From Planctomycetota bacterium (GTDB taxonomy: Bacteria > Planctomycetota > Phycisphaerae > UBA1845): a DNA stretch of 48,803 nt. Below, piece by piece: positions 8,688 to 17,962 of the stretch. The notes under the pieces were generated by a model. It was not told the DNA's origin. It ran no database searches and saw only the letters and a program-made list of their open reading frames with translations. The DNA lies in the NCBI GenBank assembly GCA_024275565.1, contig JAJRYY010000234.1:1-48803 (forward strand), given 5' to 3'. The translations under genes and the position numbers were made by a program. Numbering within the stretch: the stretch's first letter is position 1; every line of letters begins with the position of its first letter.

Positions 8688-9236
8688 ATTGCCTCTTACG
8701 GAGGAATACAGAACCCACATAACAGGTAAAAAGAAGGAATGTCCGCAACAACCGCGTCAGATACGCCCCCCGGAAGACACTACGATCTTCAAGGGAACCA
8801 AACGGTCGTCCATGCCACGCGACAACATAGGGCGAATGCCCCAAAACGGTATGCGCATGGTCACCAAAGAAGTTCCGAATACAAAACCAAGGCTACGGAA
8901 ATACTATTGGCGGATGTTCTCTCTCTCCACTGACGGGGATCAGTTGTCCTCCGTCCTCCATTCTCCCTAAAGCGCCGGACTCTCCCAAAGTTCCCGCACT
9001 AATCCTTGCATGAAGTATACGGCAGCCTGTATTCCAATTGCAAGCAATTACCTGTTGTTTTTTCGGCATTTGAAAATTTCACAGGCCTACGTCCTAATAT
9101 GGGTAGCATTCCCGTCAAAAATTGTATAGACTCCTCAGGGAGGGAGTGCAGCAGATCATTTTATCGTAAGTCACTTGATAATAACGACTTAGAGTAGTGC
9201 AAAGGCGGCGGTGTGCGCCTTTAACCAACGAGGCCG
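8688..9236. other. Divergent spacer between a PEP-CTERM gene and dnaA
   Basis: No convincing gene is seen in these 549 bp. An AATTGC-AA-GCAATT palindrome at 9036-9049 in an AT-rich stretch could be a regulator site. No perfect DnaA box (TTATCCACA) was found here, unlike in the dnaA-dnaN spacer. Promoters for both flanking genes must lie here but no strong match is obvious. Confidence 0.4.
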
Positions 9237-10601
9237 GTGGCGGTGACATCACGTATCTCGGATTCTACATGGAAGGACATACTCACCCATGTGCGTGTCC
9301 ATTATCCGGACCTTGCCCGTGGGTGGTTTGTGCGTCTTTCCCCGGAGGGGCTTGATTCCGGCGTCTTATCGGTAAATGCCGTCACTCACGCTCAAGTGGG
9401 CTATCTCAACGATCAGTGCGGTCGAGCATTTGGGGAAGCGGCTCAGGCTGCCATTGGGCGGTTGATTTCGGTGCAATTCGAGACGGATGCTCCTCCGGAG
9501 GAGGGTCTCGAGCCACTTTCCTTCGAGAAGCCTGAATCCTATCTTCAGCTCATACCTGATTATATGTTCTCTAACTTTATAACAGGGCCTTGTAATCGGT
9601 TGGCCCATGCTGCATCTGTTGCGGTCGCCAAGCAGCTTGGTACTGCTTACAACCCTCTTTTTATCCACGGTGAGGTTGGGCTAGGGAAAACACACCTGAT
9701 TCAGGCGATTTGTCATGAGGTTCGCGAGCAGAAACCTGACCTGAATCTCATGTATCTCACTTGTGAGACTTTTTCCAATCATTTTTTTGAAGCGGTTGAG
9801 CGGGGTGCTCTTCATCAGTTCCGCTATCGATATCGCCATGCTGACCTGCTCATTGTCGATGATGTCCAGTTTCTGGCGGATCGCGATCGATCTCAGGAGG
9901 AGTTTTTTCACACTTTTAACACTCTTTTTCAGTCTCAGCGGCAGATTGTCCTCTCTGCGGATTGCAGTCCGGGGGAGATTCCAAGTCTGGAGCAGCGTCT
10001 GATAAGTCGCTTCAACTCCGGTCTGGTCGCCTGTGTGGATTTTCCGTGTCTGGAGACGCGTATGGCGATCATCCGCACGAAGGCAAAGCTTGCCTGCATT
10101 GAAATGCCTGAAGAGGTCGTTTTGCTCATCGCCAACCGTATTCAGTCCAATGTTCGCGAAATCGAGGGGGCGTTGAAACGGATCAATCTGGTAAGTCAGG
10201 AGCGGAATGACGGCCGGGTCAATTTGGCTGTTGCTCACGAAGCGCTGGGTGTTTCGTTGCCCCGTGCAATCGTATCCGTTCAAGAGATACTCAATCTGGT
10301 CACAAAGCACTATAATGTTCGGCTGTCGGACTTGCAGGGAAAGCGTCGCACGAAGTCGATTGCCTTTCCCAGACAGGTCTGCATGTATTTGGCGCGTGAA
10401 CTGACTTCGTACAGTCTTGAGGAAATTGGTGGTTCTTTTGGTGGCCGGGATCACACGACGGTGATTCATGCATGTAAGCTGATCCGGGAGAAGCGGACTG
10501 AAGATCCCGAATTTGACTTGCATCTTGAGGAGCTTACACGCACGCTTGTCGGCGTCATTCACAGGCCGGAAGAACGTCGTCCAGAGGGATCGACGGCTTG
10601 A
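9237..10601 (+). CDS. dnaA: Chromosomal replication initiator DnaA
   Basis: Opens oriC by binding DnaA boxes and oligomerising with ATP. Domain III has Walker A GEVGLGKTHL (about 145) and Walker B LLIVDDVQFLA (about 205). The C-terminal DNA-binding signature is GGRDHTTVIHACKLI (about 404-418). At 454 residues it is close to the usual length, with a short domain II linker. Two GTG starts are possible: 9237, and 9243, which is better spaced (nine bases) from GAGG at 9230. It heads dnaA-dnaN-dciA-gyrB on the plus strand, a common origin arrangement. Confidence 0.97.
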   Translation: MAVTSRISDSTWKDILTHVRVHYPDLARGWFVRLSPEGLDSGVLSVNAVTHAQVGYLNDQCGRAFGEAAQAAIGRLISVQFETDAPPEEGLEPLSFEKPESYLQLIPDYMFSNFITGPCNRLAHAASVAVAKQLGTAYNPLFIHGEVGLGKTHLIQAICHEVREQKPDLNLMYLTCETFSNHFFEAVERGALHQFRYRYRHADLLIVDDVQFLADRDRSQEEFFHTFNTLFQSQRQIVLSADCSPGEIPSLEQRLISRFNSGLVACVDFPCLETRMAIIRTKAKLACIEMPEEVVLLIANRIQSNVREIEGALKRINLVSQERNDGRVNLAVAHEALGVSLPRAIVSVQEILNLVTKHYNVRLSDLQGKRRTKSIAFPRQVCMYLARELTSYSLEEIGGSFGGRDHTTVIHACKLIREKRTEDPEFDLHLEELTRTLVGVIHRPEERRPEGSTA

Positions 10602-10881
10602 AGAGTTGTCCAGGGATGGCAATGGCTGTCTGTGATATCACTGCTGTTAGCGGTTTTCATGGCGGGTGTTCTGGAGGAGTTGTGATATCCCGTGTTGTTT
10701 CCGCGGCCACAAGTCACAACTTATCCACATGCGGAGTTGCTGTTGTTTCGGGCGTAACTTACTATGGCGGAAGTATTTACAATTTTGCGAGTGACAACAA
10801 CACACATTGTTCACAGCTTAGTAATACTGTGATGGTTTGTATCTAATAGAAAAACATATAAACAACTGGAACTTCGCTGTC
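10602..10881. other. oriC: Candidate replication origin in the dnaA-dnaN spacer
   Basis: The 280-bp spacer holds a perfect DnaA box TTATCCACA (10721-10729) and a near box TTGTTCACA (10807-10815). It also has two TGTGATATC words (about 10631 and 10681) and an AT-rich stretch (about 10770-10870) that could melt. The position between dnaA and dnaN matches known origins. Only one perfect box is seen, so the assignment is inference. Confidence 0.5.
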
Positions 10882-11976
10882 ATGAAACTTACGCTAAACC
10901 GCTCAGAACTTTCCGATGCGTTGGCCATTATTGGAGGCGTCACCTCAGGGCGTACGCCGAAGCAGGTCTTACAGTGCGTCCTGATTGAGGCGAACTCGGA
11001 CCATGTTCTATTGGCTGCGACTGATCTTGAGATTGGGGTTCGATGTACCATTTCGCAGGTTCAGGTGGATCAACCTGGGTCTGTGCTGGTTCCTGCCGAC
11101 AAGCTTTCTCCGGTTGTTCGTGAATCGAACGATGAGATTTTGAAGCTTGAGGTTGCAGACAACATTTGTCACATCCGTGGTGCGGACAGTCATTTTCAGA
11201 TTTTCTCGAAAGACATCAATGAATTTCCGCCCGTCCCCAAGTTTGAGGGTGATCCTGATTTTGAGCTGGGCGTTGAAGTGTTGCGCCATCTTGCGGAGTG
11301 GACGGTGTTTTCGGCTGCTCGTGAGAACACGCGGTATGCGATCAACGGCGTCCTTTGGGACAAGAAGGGTGAATCGTTGTCGCTGGTTGCAACGGATGGG
11401 CGTCGTCTTTCGAAAGGTAGTTGTCTGCTGGAGGGTGCTTTGGGGGATCAGTCTGCCATCGTTCCTACCAAGGCGATGCAGGTTTTCACGCGTGTCCTTT
11501 CGGATCCAGGTGCCAAGGTTGGTATTAAGATTACAGGCAACCAGATCATGCTCCGATCTGCTCATGCTTCGGTCAGCTCGATTCTTCTTGAGGGGCATTT
11601 TCCAAAATACGATGATGTGATTCCCAGAGATTGCAACCATCGCGTGTGGTTTGACACGCAGGAACTTCTGAGTGCGGTGCGTCGTGCATCTTTATTGACC
11701 AATGAGGAGTCCAAGGGTGTTCGCATGGCATTCAGCAAGGACACTCTCCAGCTGACGAGTCGGGCACCTGAGCAGGGTGAAGCGGTCGTTGCGACGGCGA
11801 TAGATTATGATGGTCCTGCGGTTGAGATCGGATTCAATCCTGCCTTCCTTGTGGATGCTTTGCGTGTGGTGTCGGAAGACAAGGTTTTGTTTGAATTTGC
11901 GGAAGCGAATCGTCCGGGTGTGTTGCGAAGTGGCGAACAATTTCTTTATGTCGTCATGCCGGTCAATTTGGGTTAG
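10882..11976 (+). CDS. dnaN: DNA polymerase III beta sliding clamp
   Basis: The ring-shaped processivity clamp; 364 residues, the usual length, with the three-fold clamp pattern (NGVLWDKKGESLSLVATDGRRLSKG in the middle domain). The start MKLTLNRSEL at 10882 fits other clamps; the longer frame from 10837 does not. The C-terminus YVVMPVNLG-TAG matches the usual YVVMPMRL ending, so TAG is the real stop here. The last six codons form the first unit of a 19-bp repeat array that continues beyond the stop. Without the TAG the frame would stay open for 33 more codons, to TAA at 12076. Confidence 0.96.
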   Translation: MKLTLNRSELSDALAIIGGVTSGRTPKQVLQCVLIEANSDHVLLAATDLEIGVRCTISQVQVDQPGSVLVPADKLSPVVRESNDEILKLEVADNICHIRGADSHFQIFSKDINEFPPVPKFEGDPDFELGVEVLRHLAEWTVFSAARENTRYAINGVLWDKKGESLSLVATDGRRLSKGSCLLEGALGDQSAIVPTKAMQVFTRVLSDPGAKVGIKITGNQIMLRSAHASVSSILLEGHFPKYDDVIPRDCNHRVWFDTQELLSAVRRASLLTNEESKGVRMAFSKDTLQLTSRAPEQGEAVVATAIDYDGPAVEIGFNPAFLVDALRVVSEDKVLFEFAEANRPGVLRSGEQFLYVVMPVNLG

Positions 11977-12033
11977 GCCGGTCAATTTGGGTCAGGCCGG
12001 TTCACTTTGGTTTGGTCGGTCAACTCAGGTACG
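11958..12033 (+). repeat. Four degenerate 19-bp direct repeats spanning the dnaN stop codon
   Basis: Units at 11958, 11977, 11996 and 12015 all follow GCCGGTCAATTTGGGTYAG with growing divergence; a weaker partial copy follows. Unit 1 encodes the end of DnaN including its TAG. Divergence rises with distance from the gene. Confidence 0.85.
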
Positions 12034-12071
12034 GGTCAGTCAGGTAATGAGCAGGACGGGAGTGTAGTTGC

Positions 12072-12527
12072 GTGGTAACGGATGAACAACTTGGTTGGGC
12101 TTATCGCAATCGCCGGACACATGATCGTGTGGTGCCACTGGTCAACTTTGCGAATACCCTTCTGAGTCGTATCGAGGATCCGGCGAAGTCGTGGTCGGTT
12201 CAGATTGAATCGATAGCAAATGAAGTCCTCGGGTCGGATTTTGCAGATCAGTGTAGCATTGGCACCCTTCGCTCCGGAATCCTGACAGTTCTGGTTCGGG
12301 ACAGGCGGCTTCTTTACACCGCGCGGATTGGCTGGGCATTGTCACTCCTGGAATGTCTCCGGACGCACTGCCCATCGGCGGGTGTTCGGAAATTACGGTT
12401 TGCAACGGGAGAGGAAAAGCAGGATAGGGTGACCAGGGCTTTCGTGCCAGATGGTCGAACGCACATCAGCAGGCAGAACCACGGACAGAGCAGGCAGAAT
12501 CACGGTAACGGACAGGCAGGGGCATAA
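12072..12527 (+). CDS. dciA: DciA/DUF721 helicase-loading protein
   Basis: DciA proteins load the replicative helicase in bacteria that lack DnaC/DnaI. The DUF721 core runs to about residue 112 (SWSVQIESIANEVLG, CSIGTLRSGILTVLVRDRR). Its place between dnaN and gyrB is the typical one. It starts at GTG 12072, and its TAA directly abuts the gyrB GTG, so the two are likely co-translated. The C-terminal 40 residues are low-complexity and end in two copies of SRQNHGQ/N encoded by a 21-bp direct repeat (12468-12510). Confidence 0.85.
   Translation: MVTDEQLGWAYRNRRTHDRVVPLVNFANTLLSRIEDPAKSWSVQIESIANEVLGSDFADQCSIGTLRSGILTVLVRDRRLLYTARIGWALSLLECLRTHCPSAGVRKLRFATGEEKQDRVTRAFVPDGRTHISRQNHGQSRQNHGNGQAGA
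12468..12510 (+). repeat. 21-bp tandem duplication at the 3' end of dciA
   Basis: AGCAGGCAGAAYCACGG is repeated at 12468 and 12489, followed by a partial GACAGGCAGG copy, just before the stop codon. It resembles the arrays at the ends of dnaN, rng and ptsI but lies inside the coding tail. Confidence 0.75.
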
Positions 12528-15188
12528 GTGAACGAGCAGATGAACGAATCAAATGAGTCAGCCGTCGTATCTCAAGTGGACGATGAACAATCTGATGGTC
12601 ATACGGCTGGGGGGCAGACACAGGGCTCGCAGGAGGCGCGTCTATATGACGAGTCAGCCATCACGGTCCTTGAGGGGTTGTCTGCCGTTCGTCACCGACC
12701 CGCGATGTACATTGGCGGAACGGGGCTTTCGGGACTGCACCACCTGGTATATGAGGTTATTGATAATGCCATTGACGAGGCGCTTGAAGGCTTCTGTACG
12801 CATGTTTTGATCAAGCTTAATGCCGACGGCACCTGCACGGTTGTGGACGATGGTCGCGGGATTCCAGTCGGGCCGATGGAGCATGAGAACCCAGCGCTGA
12901 ACGGGAAGCCAGCTGTTGAAGTTGTGATGACTGTGCTGCACGCGGGGGGGAAATTCGATCGGGGAAGTTACAAGGTATCGGGCGGTCTTCATGGTGTGGG
13001 TGTCAGCGTTGTCAATGCGCTGAGTGAGTGGTGTACGGTTGAAGTCAAGCGCGACGGTAAGACGCACACGATCTGCTTCGAACGTGGTGATGTGGCTGAG
13101 GCGTTCAAGGTCATCGGCGACACGACCAAGACCGGCACGCGTATCGAATTCAAACCTGATCCAACGATTTTTCCGGACTGCGAATTTCGGTATGACACGC
13201 TTCTGGCGCGTATGCGGGAGCTTGCCTACCTCAACGAGGGGCTGACCATCCAACTGGTCGATGAACGTACCGGGAAAGAAGCAACACTCCACTTTGAGAA
13301 CGGGCTTGTAGAGTTTGCGCGTTATCTCAGTGCGGGTGCAGACCTGATTCACTCCGACGTAATTTCGATCAAGGCAGTGGATGAGAATTCGGGACTGGGC
13401 GTTGATATCGCCCTGCTCTACACGGACACCTACACCGAAAACATCCTTTGCTTTGCGAATAATATTTACAACGTTCACGGTGGCGTGCATCTCTCTGCCT
13501 TCAAGTCGGCGCTGACGCGCGTTGTGAATGCTTACGCCAAGAAACAGAACCTGGTGAAAGGCAATCTGTCGCCCATCGGCGACGATTTTCGTGAAGGTCT
13601 GACAGCCGTCGTGTCCGTCAAAGTCCCGGAACCACAGTTCGAAGGTCAGACCAAAGTCAAGCTCCTCAATCCGGAAGTTGAAACCTTCGTTCAGCAAACG
13701 GTGAATGAACGGCTTGCATCCTTCCTTGAGGAACACCCGGCCGATGCCAAACGGATCGCTGAGAAAGGGATCCAGGCAGCACTCGCCCGTGAAGCTTCTC
13801 GAAAAGCACGCGATCTCGCTCGTAAAAGTGTACTCAGTGGTGCAGGACTTCCCGGAAAGCTCTGGGACTGTCGAAGTAAGAATGCTGATGAGACGGAACT
13901 TTATCTCGTCGAAGGGGATTCTGCTGGTGGAATTGCCAAGCAGGGGCGCGACTCAAACACCCAGGCGATCCTGCCACTCAAGGGAAAAATTCTGAACGTC
14001 GAAAAGGCCCGCATCGACAAGATGCTGTCGCACGATGAAATTACGAAAATCATCTCAGCCGTCGGTTGCGGGATTGGTTTGGAAGACTTCGACGTTGAGA
14101 AGCGCCGTTACGGCAAAATCATCATCATGACCGATGCCGATGTTGATGGTAGTCATATTCGGACGCTTCTGCTGACGTTTATCTTCAGGCACATGCGCCC
14201 GCTTGTGGACCAGGGGTATATTTACGTTGCCCAGCCGCCGCTGTACCAGATCAAAAAAGGGAGACGCATTCAATATGTGTTGAACGATGCTGACCTGAAC
14301 GCCCGACTGGCTGAACTCGGGCTTGGTGATACCACGCTCACCATACGCGACGGTGCATCTACCGGCAGCGACGAGCATCGCTGCATTGAGAAAGATGGAC
14401 TTCTCCAACTCATGAAAATTCTGGATTCGATCGAAGCTCAGGCCAATGTGCTGAGTCGCCGTGGTATTTCGCTGGTCGAAGCGCTTGTCACCCATAGCGA
14501 TACAAATGGCATACCGCCGACCATTATGGCATTTGTCTACCGGCCTGGTGACGAAACGCCCGAACGGTTTTTCTTCGCAGATGACAACGCTCTTCTACAG
14601 TTCAAGGAAGAAGAAGTTGCACGACACGGGGTTGTTGAAATCGTAGAGGCAAGCCACCTCGTCATAGATAAATCAGGAGAAAACGCCGAGGCAGAAGAGC
14701 AGGATGAACATCGAATCATCCGCCACGAACTTGGCGAATGTCGAAATCTCGGCGAACTCGTGAAACGTCTTGATGCGCTTGGGCTTTGTGCAGCCGACTA
14801 TTTCCTTGAACGCAAGGAGGATGTCAGCGGCGAACTACCCCCCGGAAAATTTGTCCTCATCCACGGCGAGAACGATCCAGTCGAACTGAGTAACCTCTCC
14901 GAAGTCGCACAGGGAATTCGCAGCATCGGGAGTGCTGGCTTGACCATCAAACGGTACAAGGGGCTCGGTGAGATGAATGCCGACGAGCTTTGGGAAACGA
15001 CCATGGACCGCACGAATCGAACCCTGATGCAGGTCCATGTATCTCAGGATGCTGACGATCCCGAACAGGCAGATCTGGATGCCAGGGAGGCAGACAGGAT
15101 TTTCCGCGTCCTCATGGGCGACAATGTCGAACAAAGACGCAATTTTATCGAAGAAAACGCGATTCACGTCAAAAATCTGGACATTTAG
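12528..15188 (+). CDS. gyrB: DNA gyrase subunit B
   Basis: ATPase subunit of gyrase, which introduces negative supercoils. GHKL motifs: EVIDNAIDEAL, DDGRGIPV, and SGGLHGVGVSVVNAL. Toprim motifs: LVEGDSAGG (about 461) and MTDADVDGSH (about 535), with the PLKGKILNVEKA block between. At 886 residues it has the roughly 165-residue insert in the Toprim region seen in many Gram-negative GyrB proteins. The terminus FIEENA...KNLDI-TAG is the conserved GyrB end, confirming TAG as a working stop. GTG 12528 directly follows the dciA stop; an ATG four codons later is an alternative start. The acidic N-terminal 35 residues are extra. Confidence 0.96.
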   Translation: MNEQMNESNESAVVSQVDDEQSDGHTAGGQTQGSQEARLYDESAITVLEGLSAVRHRPAMYIGGTGLSGLHHLVYEVIDNAIDEALEGFCTHVLIKLNADGTCTVVDDGRGIPVGPMEHENPALNGKPAVEVVMTVLHAGGKFDRGSYKVSGGLHGVGVSVVNALSEWCTVEVKRDGKTHTICFERGDVAEAFKVIGDTTKTGTRIEFKPDPTIFPDCEFRYDTLLARMRELAYLNEGLTIQLVDERTGKEATLHFENGLVEFARYLSAGADLIHSDVISIKAVDENSGLGVDIALLYTDTYTENILCFANNIYNVHGGVHLSAFKSALTRVVNAYAKKQNLVKGNLSPIGDDFREGLTAVVSVKVPEPQFEGQTKVKLLNPEVETFVQQTVNERLASFLEEHPADAKRIAEKGIQAALAREASRKARDLARKSVLSGAGLPGKLWDCRSKNADETELYLVEGDSAGGIAKQGRDSNTQAILPLKGKILNVEKARIDKMLSHDEITKIISAVGCGIGLEDFDVEKRRYGKIIIMTDADVDGSHIRTLLLTFIFRHMRPLVDQGYIYVAQPPLYQIKKGRRIQYVLNDADLNARLAELGLGDTTLTIRDGASTGSDEHRCIEKDGLLQLMKILDSIEAQANVLSRRGISLVEALVTHSDTNGIPPTIMAFVYRPGDETPERFFFADDNALLQFKEEEVARHGVVEIVEASHLVIDKSGENAEAEEQDEHRIIRHELGECRNLGELVKRLDALGLCAADYFLERKEDVSGELPPGKFVLIHGENDPVELSNLSEVAQGIRSIGSAGLTIKRYKGLGEMNADELWETTMDRTNRTLMQVHVSQDADDPEQADLDAREADRIFRVLMGDNVEQRRNFIEENAIHVKNLDI

Positions 15189-15284
15189 ACGGGATCAGCC
15201 GGGTTATGCAGGGGTAGAATTTCGTCGTGTGCTACGCGTCAGGACATGTTTTTCACAGGTGCGCAACATTGTCGGGGTATTGAC

Positions 15285-15314
15285 TGGTCAAGCAGCCGAC
15301 AGATTTGTTATAAT
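15285..15314 (+). promoter_or_regulatory. Extended -10 promoter for the Cys-rich protein gene
   Basis: A perfect TATAAT (15309-15314) has TG two bases before it (TGTTATAAT) and a TGGTCA -35-like box 18 bp upstream. This predicts a start near 15321 and a leader of about 120 bases. Confidence 0.6.
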
Positions 15315-15443
15315 GCGCGGCAGGATCAGTGATTAGGTTCAGTAGCTTACATTTTCGCCATTTTTGTGGTTTCTTCCGGCACGGCGAGACCGGATGGCCT
15401 GCGTGCAATAGACGACACCAAACGTGACAGGAGACTTTTCGAG

Positions 15444-17183
15444 ATGAAGAAATCGATTGCCTTATCTGCAGTTTTTGCCCTTATTGGCGCGTCAGCGTTG
15501 TTTGCATGCGACAAAGAGTGCGAAAAATCATGTTGCTCAAAAGCAACAACGAAGGCCTCGACGGCAGCGTCTGGAGCAAAATCGCCGTGCAGTGCGACTT
15601 CAAAAGCATCGGTGAAGGCGGGATCGGATCACGCCAGCTCAAATTCCGCGACACTCGTCAAAACAAACGCCACATCGGGCAAGGCGAAGGGTTGCTGCTC
15701 TTCAAAGGGCAAAGCGAAGAGTGGGCGCGTCGTCGTTAAGGGTGCTGCCATGCCAGGTGTTGCAGGGGCTTCGGGCACTGCTGTGAAGGCTCCTTCCTCC
15801 AAGGCTGATGCAAAGTCGTCGCACTGTGGCAGCAAAGGCGCGTCCAAGGGAAAAGCTACAACCACAGCAGCAGCCAAATCATCATGCTGCAGCAGCAAAA
15901 AGGGTAAAACAACGGCGAAGGCTGGCTCGGATACCGCTACGCTGGTCAAGACCGATATCGCACCGAAAAAGGCCAGACGGGGTTGCTCTTCAAAGGGCAA
16001 GGGTTCCGCCAAATCCACTACACTTACCGCTACGTCTGCTAAGGCGCCCTGCAGCAAAGGCGCAGCCAAGGGAAAAGCAGCAACCACAGCAGCAGCCAAA
16101 TCATCTTGTTGCAGCAGCAAGGGCAAGACAACGGCGAAGGTAGATTCGGCAACGGCGACACTGGTCAAGACTGACGCTGCCCCGAGCAAAGCCAAGGGTT
16201 GTTGCTCCTCAAAGGGCAAGGGTTCCGCCAAATCTGCCGCACTCACCGGTTCAGCGTCAAAGGCTCCGTCCGGTAAAAAAGCGTCTGGTTGTCACAAAGG
16301 AAAAACAGCTGCTACCGCAAAAGCAGCCAAATCCTCATGTTGCAGCAGCAAGGGTAAAACAACGGCGAAGGTAGATTCGGCGACGGCGACACTGGTTAAG
16401 ACTGACGCATCGCCGAGCAAGGCTAAGGGTTGCTGTTCTTCGAAGGGTAAAGGTGCAGCGAAAGCAGCCGCTCTGACCGGTTCTGCTGACAAATCTCACT
16501 GCAGTAAGGGAAAATCCTGTGATCAGAGTAAGTGCCCCCACGCCACGCTGACCTCAGCTTCGGGCAAGGCTCCCTGTGCGTCCAAGTGTGATTCCAAGTC
16601 CTCCTGCCCCAAGGCAAAGCGGGTCAAGACAGTCCTTGCTTCCATGCCGAGCATGAAGTACCGCGTCGGTGAGACCATCACACCTTGTTTTGCGACCGCG
16701 ACCCTCAAAGCCGACGAAGCAAAAGCACCCGTCGTATTCCTCGTTGGCGATAAAACTTACGAGAGTCGTGAAGCTGCTTCCGTCGCCCTCGAGAAGGTAC
16801 TCAACGAAAAAATCGAGGGGCTTACCGCCATGCGGTTTGTCGCGGGATCTGAAACCTATAACTGCCCCATGACCGCTGGCAAAGCAGCCAAGGCAGCCAA
16901 AACCGAAATGCACTACAGCGTCGCCGGAATCGAATTCGACGACAAGAATAAAGCCCGCGCCGCCGCAGAGCAGGCGTCGAAGGTCGCAGCCACCGTTTCC
17001 ATGAAATACAAGGCTGACGATGGCAAACCTGTCTCCTGCTGCAAGTCAGCCAAGGCTGCCGGCCGAGCCATCACCTACACGGTCGGTGACAAGGAAACCT
17101 CCAGCGAAACGAGTGCAAAACTGTACGTCGCTGAAGAGAAAATTCGCCAGATCGTTGAAACGGTAGCAGGCGCCTCGCTGTAA
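15444..17183 (+). CDS. Exported Cys/Lys/Ser-rich repeat protein
   Basis: 579 residues. A signal peptide (1-21) ends at ALFA-C22, which may be a weak lipobox. Residues about 23-400 hold roughly four copies of a 72-residue repeat. Each has a CCSSKGK motif, a TATLVKTD...SKAKGCCSSKGKG stretch and an AAK linker; the last two copies are nearly identical. The C-terminal 170 residues form two or three related modules with Y-x-VG, C-P/C-C and A-x-x-A patterns (AGSETYNCPMTAGKAAK, GKPVSCCKSAKAAG). The CC pairs suggest metal or redox chemistry, but I do not recognise a characterised family. ATG 15444 has AGGAG ten bases upstream. A strong promoter, a good RBS and a strong terminator imply high expression. 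Confidence 0.75.
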   Translation: MKKSIALSAVFALIGASALFACDKECEKSCCSKATTKASTAASGAKSPCSATSKASVKAGSDHASSNSATLVKTNATSGKAKGCCSSKGKAKSGRVVVKGAAMPGVAGASGTAVKAPSSKADAKSSHCGSKGASKGKATTTAAAKSSCCSSKKGKTTAKAGSDTATLVKTDIAPKKARRGCSSKGKGSAKSTTLTATSAKAPCSKGAAKGKAATTAAAKSSCCSSKGKTTAKVDSATATLVKTDAAPSKAKGCCSSKGKGSAKSAALTGSASKAPSGKKASGCHKGKTAATAKAAKSSCCSSKGKTTAKVDSATATLVKTDASPSKAKGCCSSKGKGAAKAAALTGSADKSHCSKGKSCDQSKCPHATLTSASGKAPCASKCDSKSSCPKAKRVKTVLASMPSMKYRVGETITPCFATATLKADEAKAPVVFLVGDKTYESREAASVALEKVLNEKIEGLTAMRFVAGSETYNCPMTAGKAAKAAKTEMHYSVAGIEFDDKNKARAAAEQASKVAATVSMKYKADDGKPVSCCKSAKAAGRAITYTVGDKETSSETSAKLYVAEEKIRQIVETVAGASL

Positions 17184-17214
17184 CACCAGACGCGAATAGA
17201 TCTATAGATGCACG

Positions 17215-17255
17215 CCGGGTCGCACAACGTTCAGTTGTGCGACCCGGTTCTTTTT
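17215..17255 (+). terminator. Strong rho-independent terminator after the Cys-rich gene
   Basis: A perfect 14-bp stem (17215-17228 with 17234-17247, CCGGGTCGCACAAC) with a five-base loop, followed by TTCTTTTT. Confidence 0.95.
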
Positions 17256-17629
17256 AGGTGTCAGTCTGCAGGAAAATACCCCTGTACAAGTCCAATATTT
17301 GTCGAAAAGCCTGTTTTTTACGGAAGATTTGGCCGTTTTTGCTGGAAAAACGTTGACGAGAGCGAACGCCATGGCTAGTTTTCCTATGAAATAAGCGGTT
17401 TTCGGCGCGAACGCATGTGAGAGAGGTGTCGGTGTTCCTCACAACAGCTTCAATCCGTGGCCGCTGTTTGGATTTAGATGCATCGTCTCGAATACCGAAG
17501 GAACGGTTTCGCAACAGGCAGACGCGCGCGTTTCAGGACAATCGCGATGACATGTTGCCAAAAAGACGACCAGGACAGATCGCCACCAACCGTGGCGGAA
17601 GCTAGAAAGCTAGCACGAAAGGATTGACT
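17256..17629. other. Leader region upstream of the HU gene
   Basis: 374 bp without a gene. A TTGACG box at 17353 with a weak TAGTTT 17 bp downstream is the best promoter candidate and would give a leader of about 240 bases. AAAGGA lies ten bases before the HU start. No riboswitch or known RNA motif is recognised. Confidence 0.35.
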
Positions 17630-17962
17630 ATGGCAAAGAAGGCAGCGAAGAAGGCAGCAGTGAAAGCCCGCACCAAAGGCGAAATCTACGGTTGTATCGC
17701 GGAGAGCACAGGTCTCACCAAGAAGCAAGTCACTTCCATTTTCGACGAAATGGCAGTACTCATCAAGAAAGACCTCGGCTCGAGAGGACCTGGCGTTTTC
17801 ACAGTTCCCGGATTGCTCAAGCTCAAGCGAGTCGTCAAGCCAGCAACCAAGGCACGCAAAGGCACCAATCCTTTCACGGGCGAAGAAATGATGTTCAAGG
17901 CGAAGCCCGCACGAAAGGCCGTGAAGGCTCAGCCGCTCAAAGCGCTGAAGGAAATGGTCTGA
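17630..17962 (+). CDS. hup: HU-family DNA-binding protein with a lysine-rich N-terminus
   Basis: A 110-residue nucleoid protein. The HU/IHF fold is seen from residue 15: TKGEIYGCIAESTGLTKKQV, then the beta-arm region PGLLKLKRVVKPATKARKGTNPFTGEE with the conserved NP. The AKKAAKKAAVKA start adds a basic tail common in planctomycete HU proteins. ATG 17630 is chosen over the in-frame TTG 17624 because of AAAGGA spacing. It is a single gene with its own terminator. It probably bends and compacts DNA; exact specificity is unknown. Confidence 0.92.
   Translation: MAKKAAKKAAVKARTKGEIYGCIAESTGLTKKQVTSIFDEMAVLIKKDLGSRGPGVFTVPGLLKLKRVVKPATKARKGTNPFTGEEMMFKAKPARKAVKAQPLKALKEMV

Noticed and set aside
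15629..16246. 205-codon minus-strand frame opposite the Cys-rich gene
   Set aside because: Antisense of the 72-residue repeats; no RBS or export signal, and the plus frame is clearly coding.
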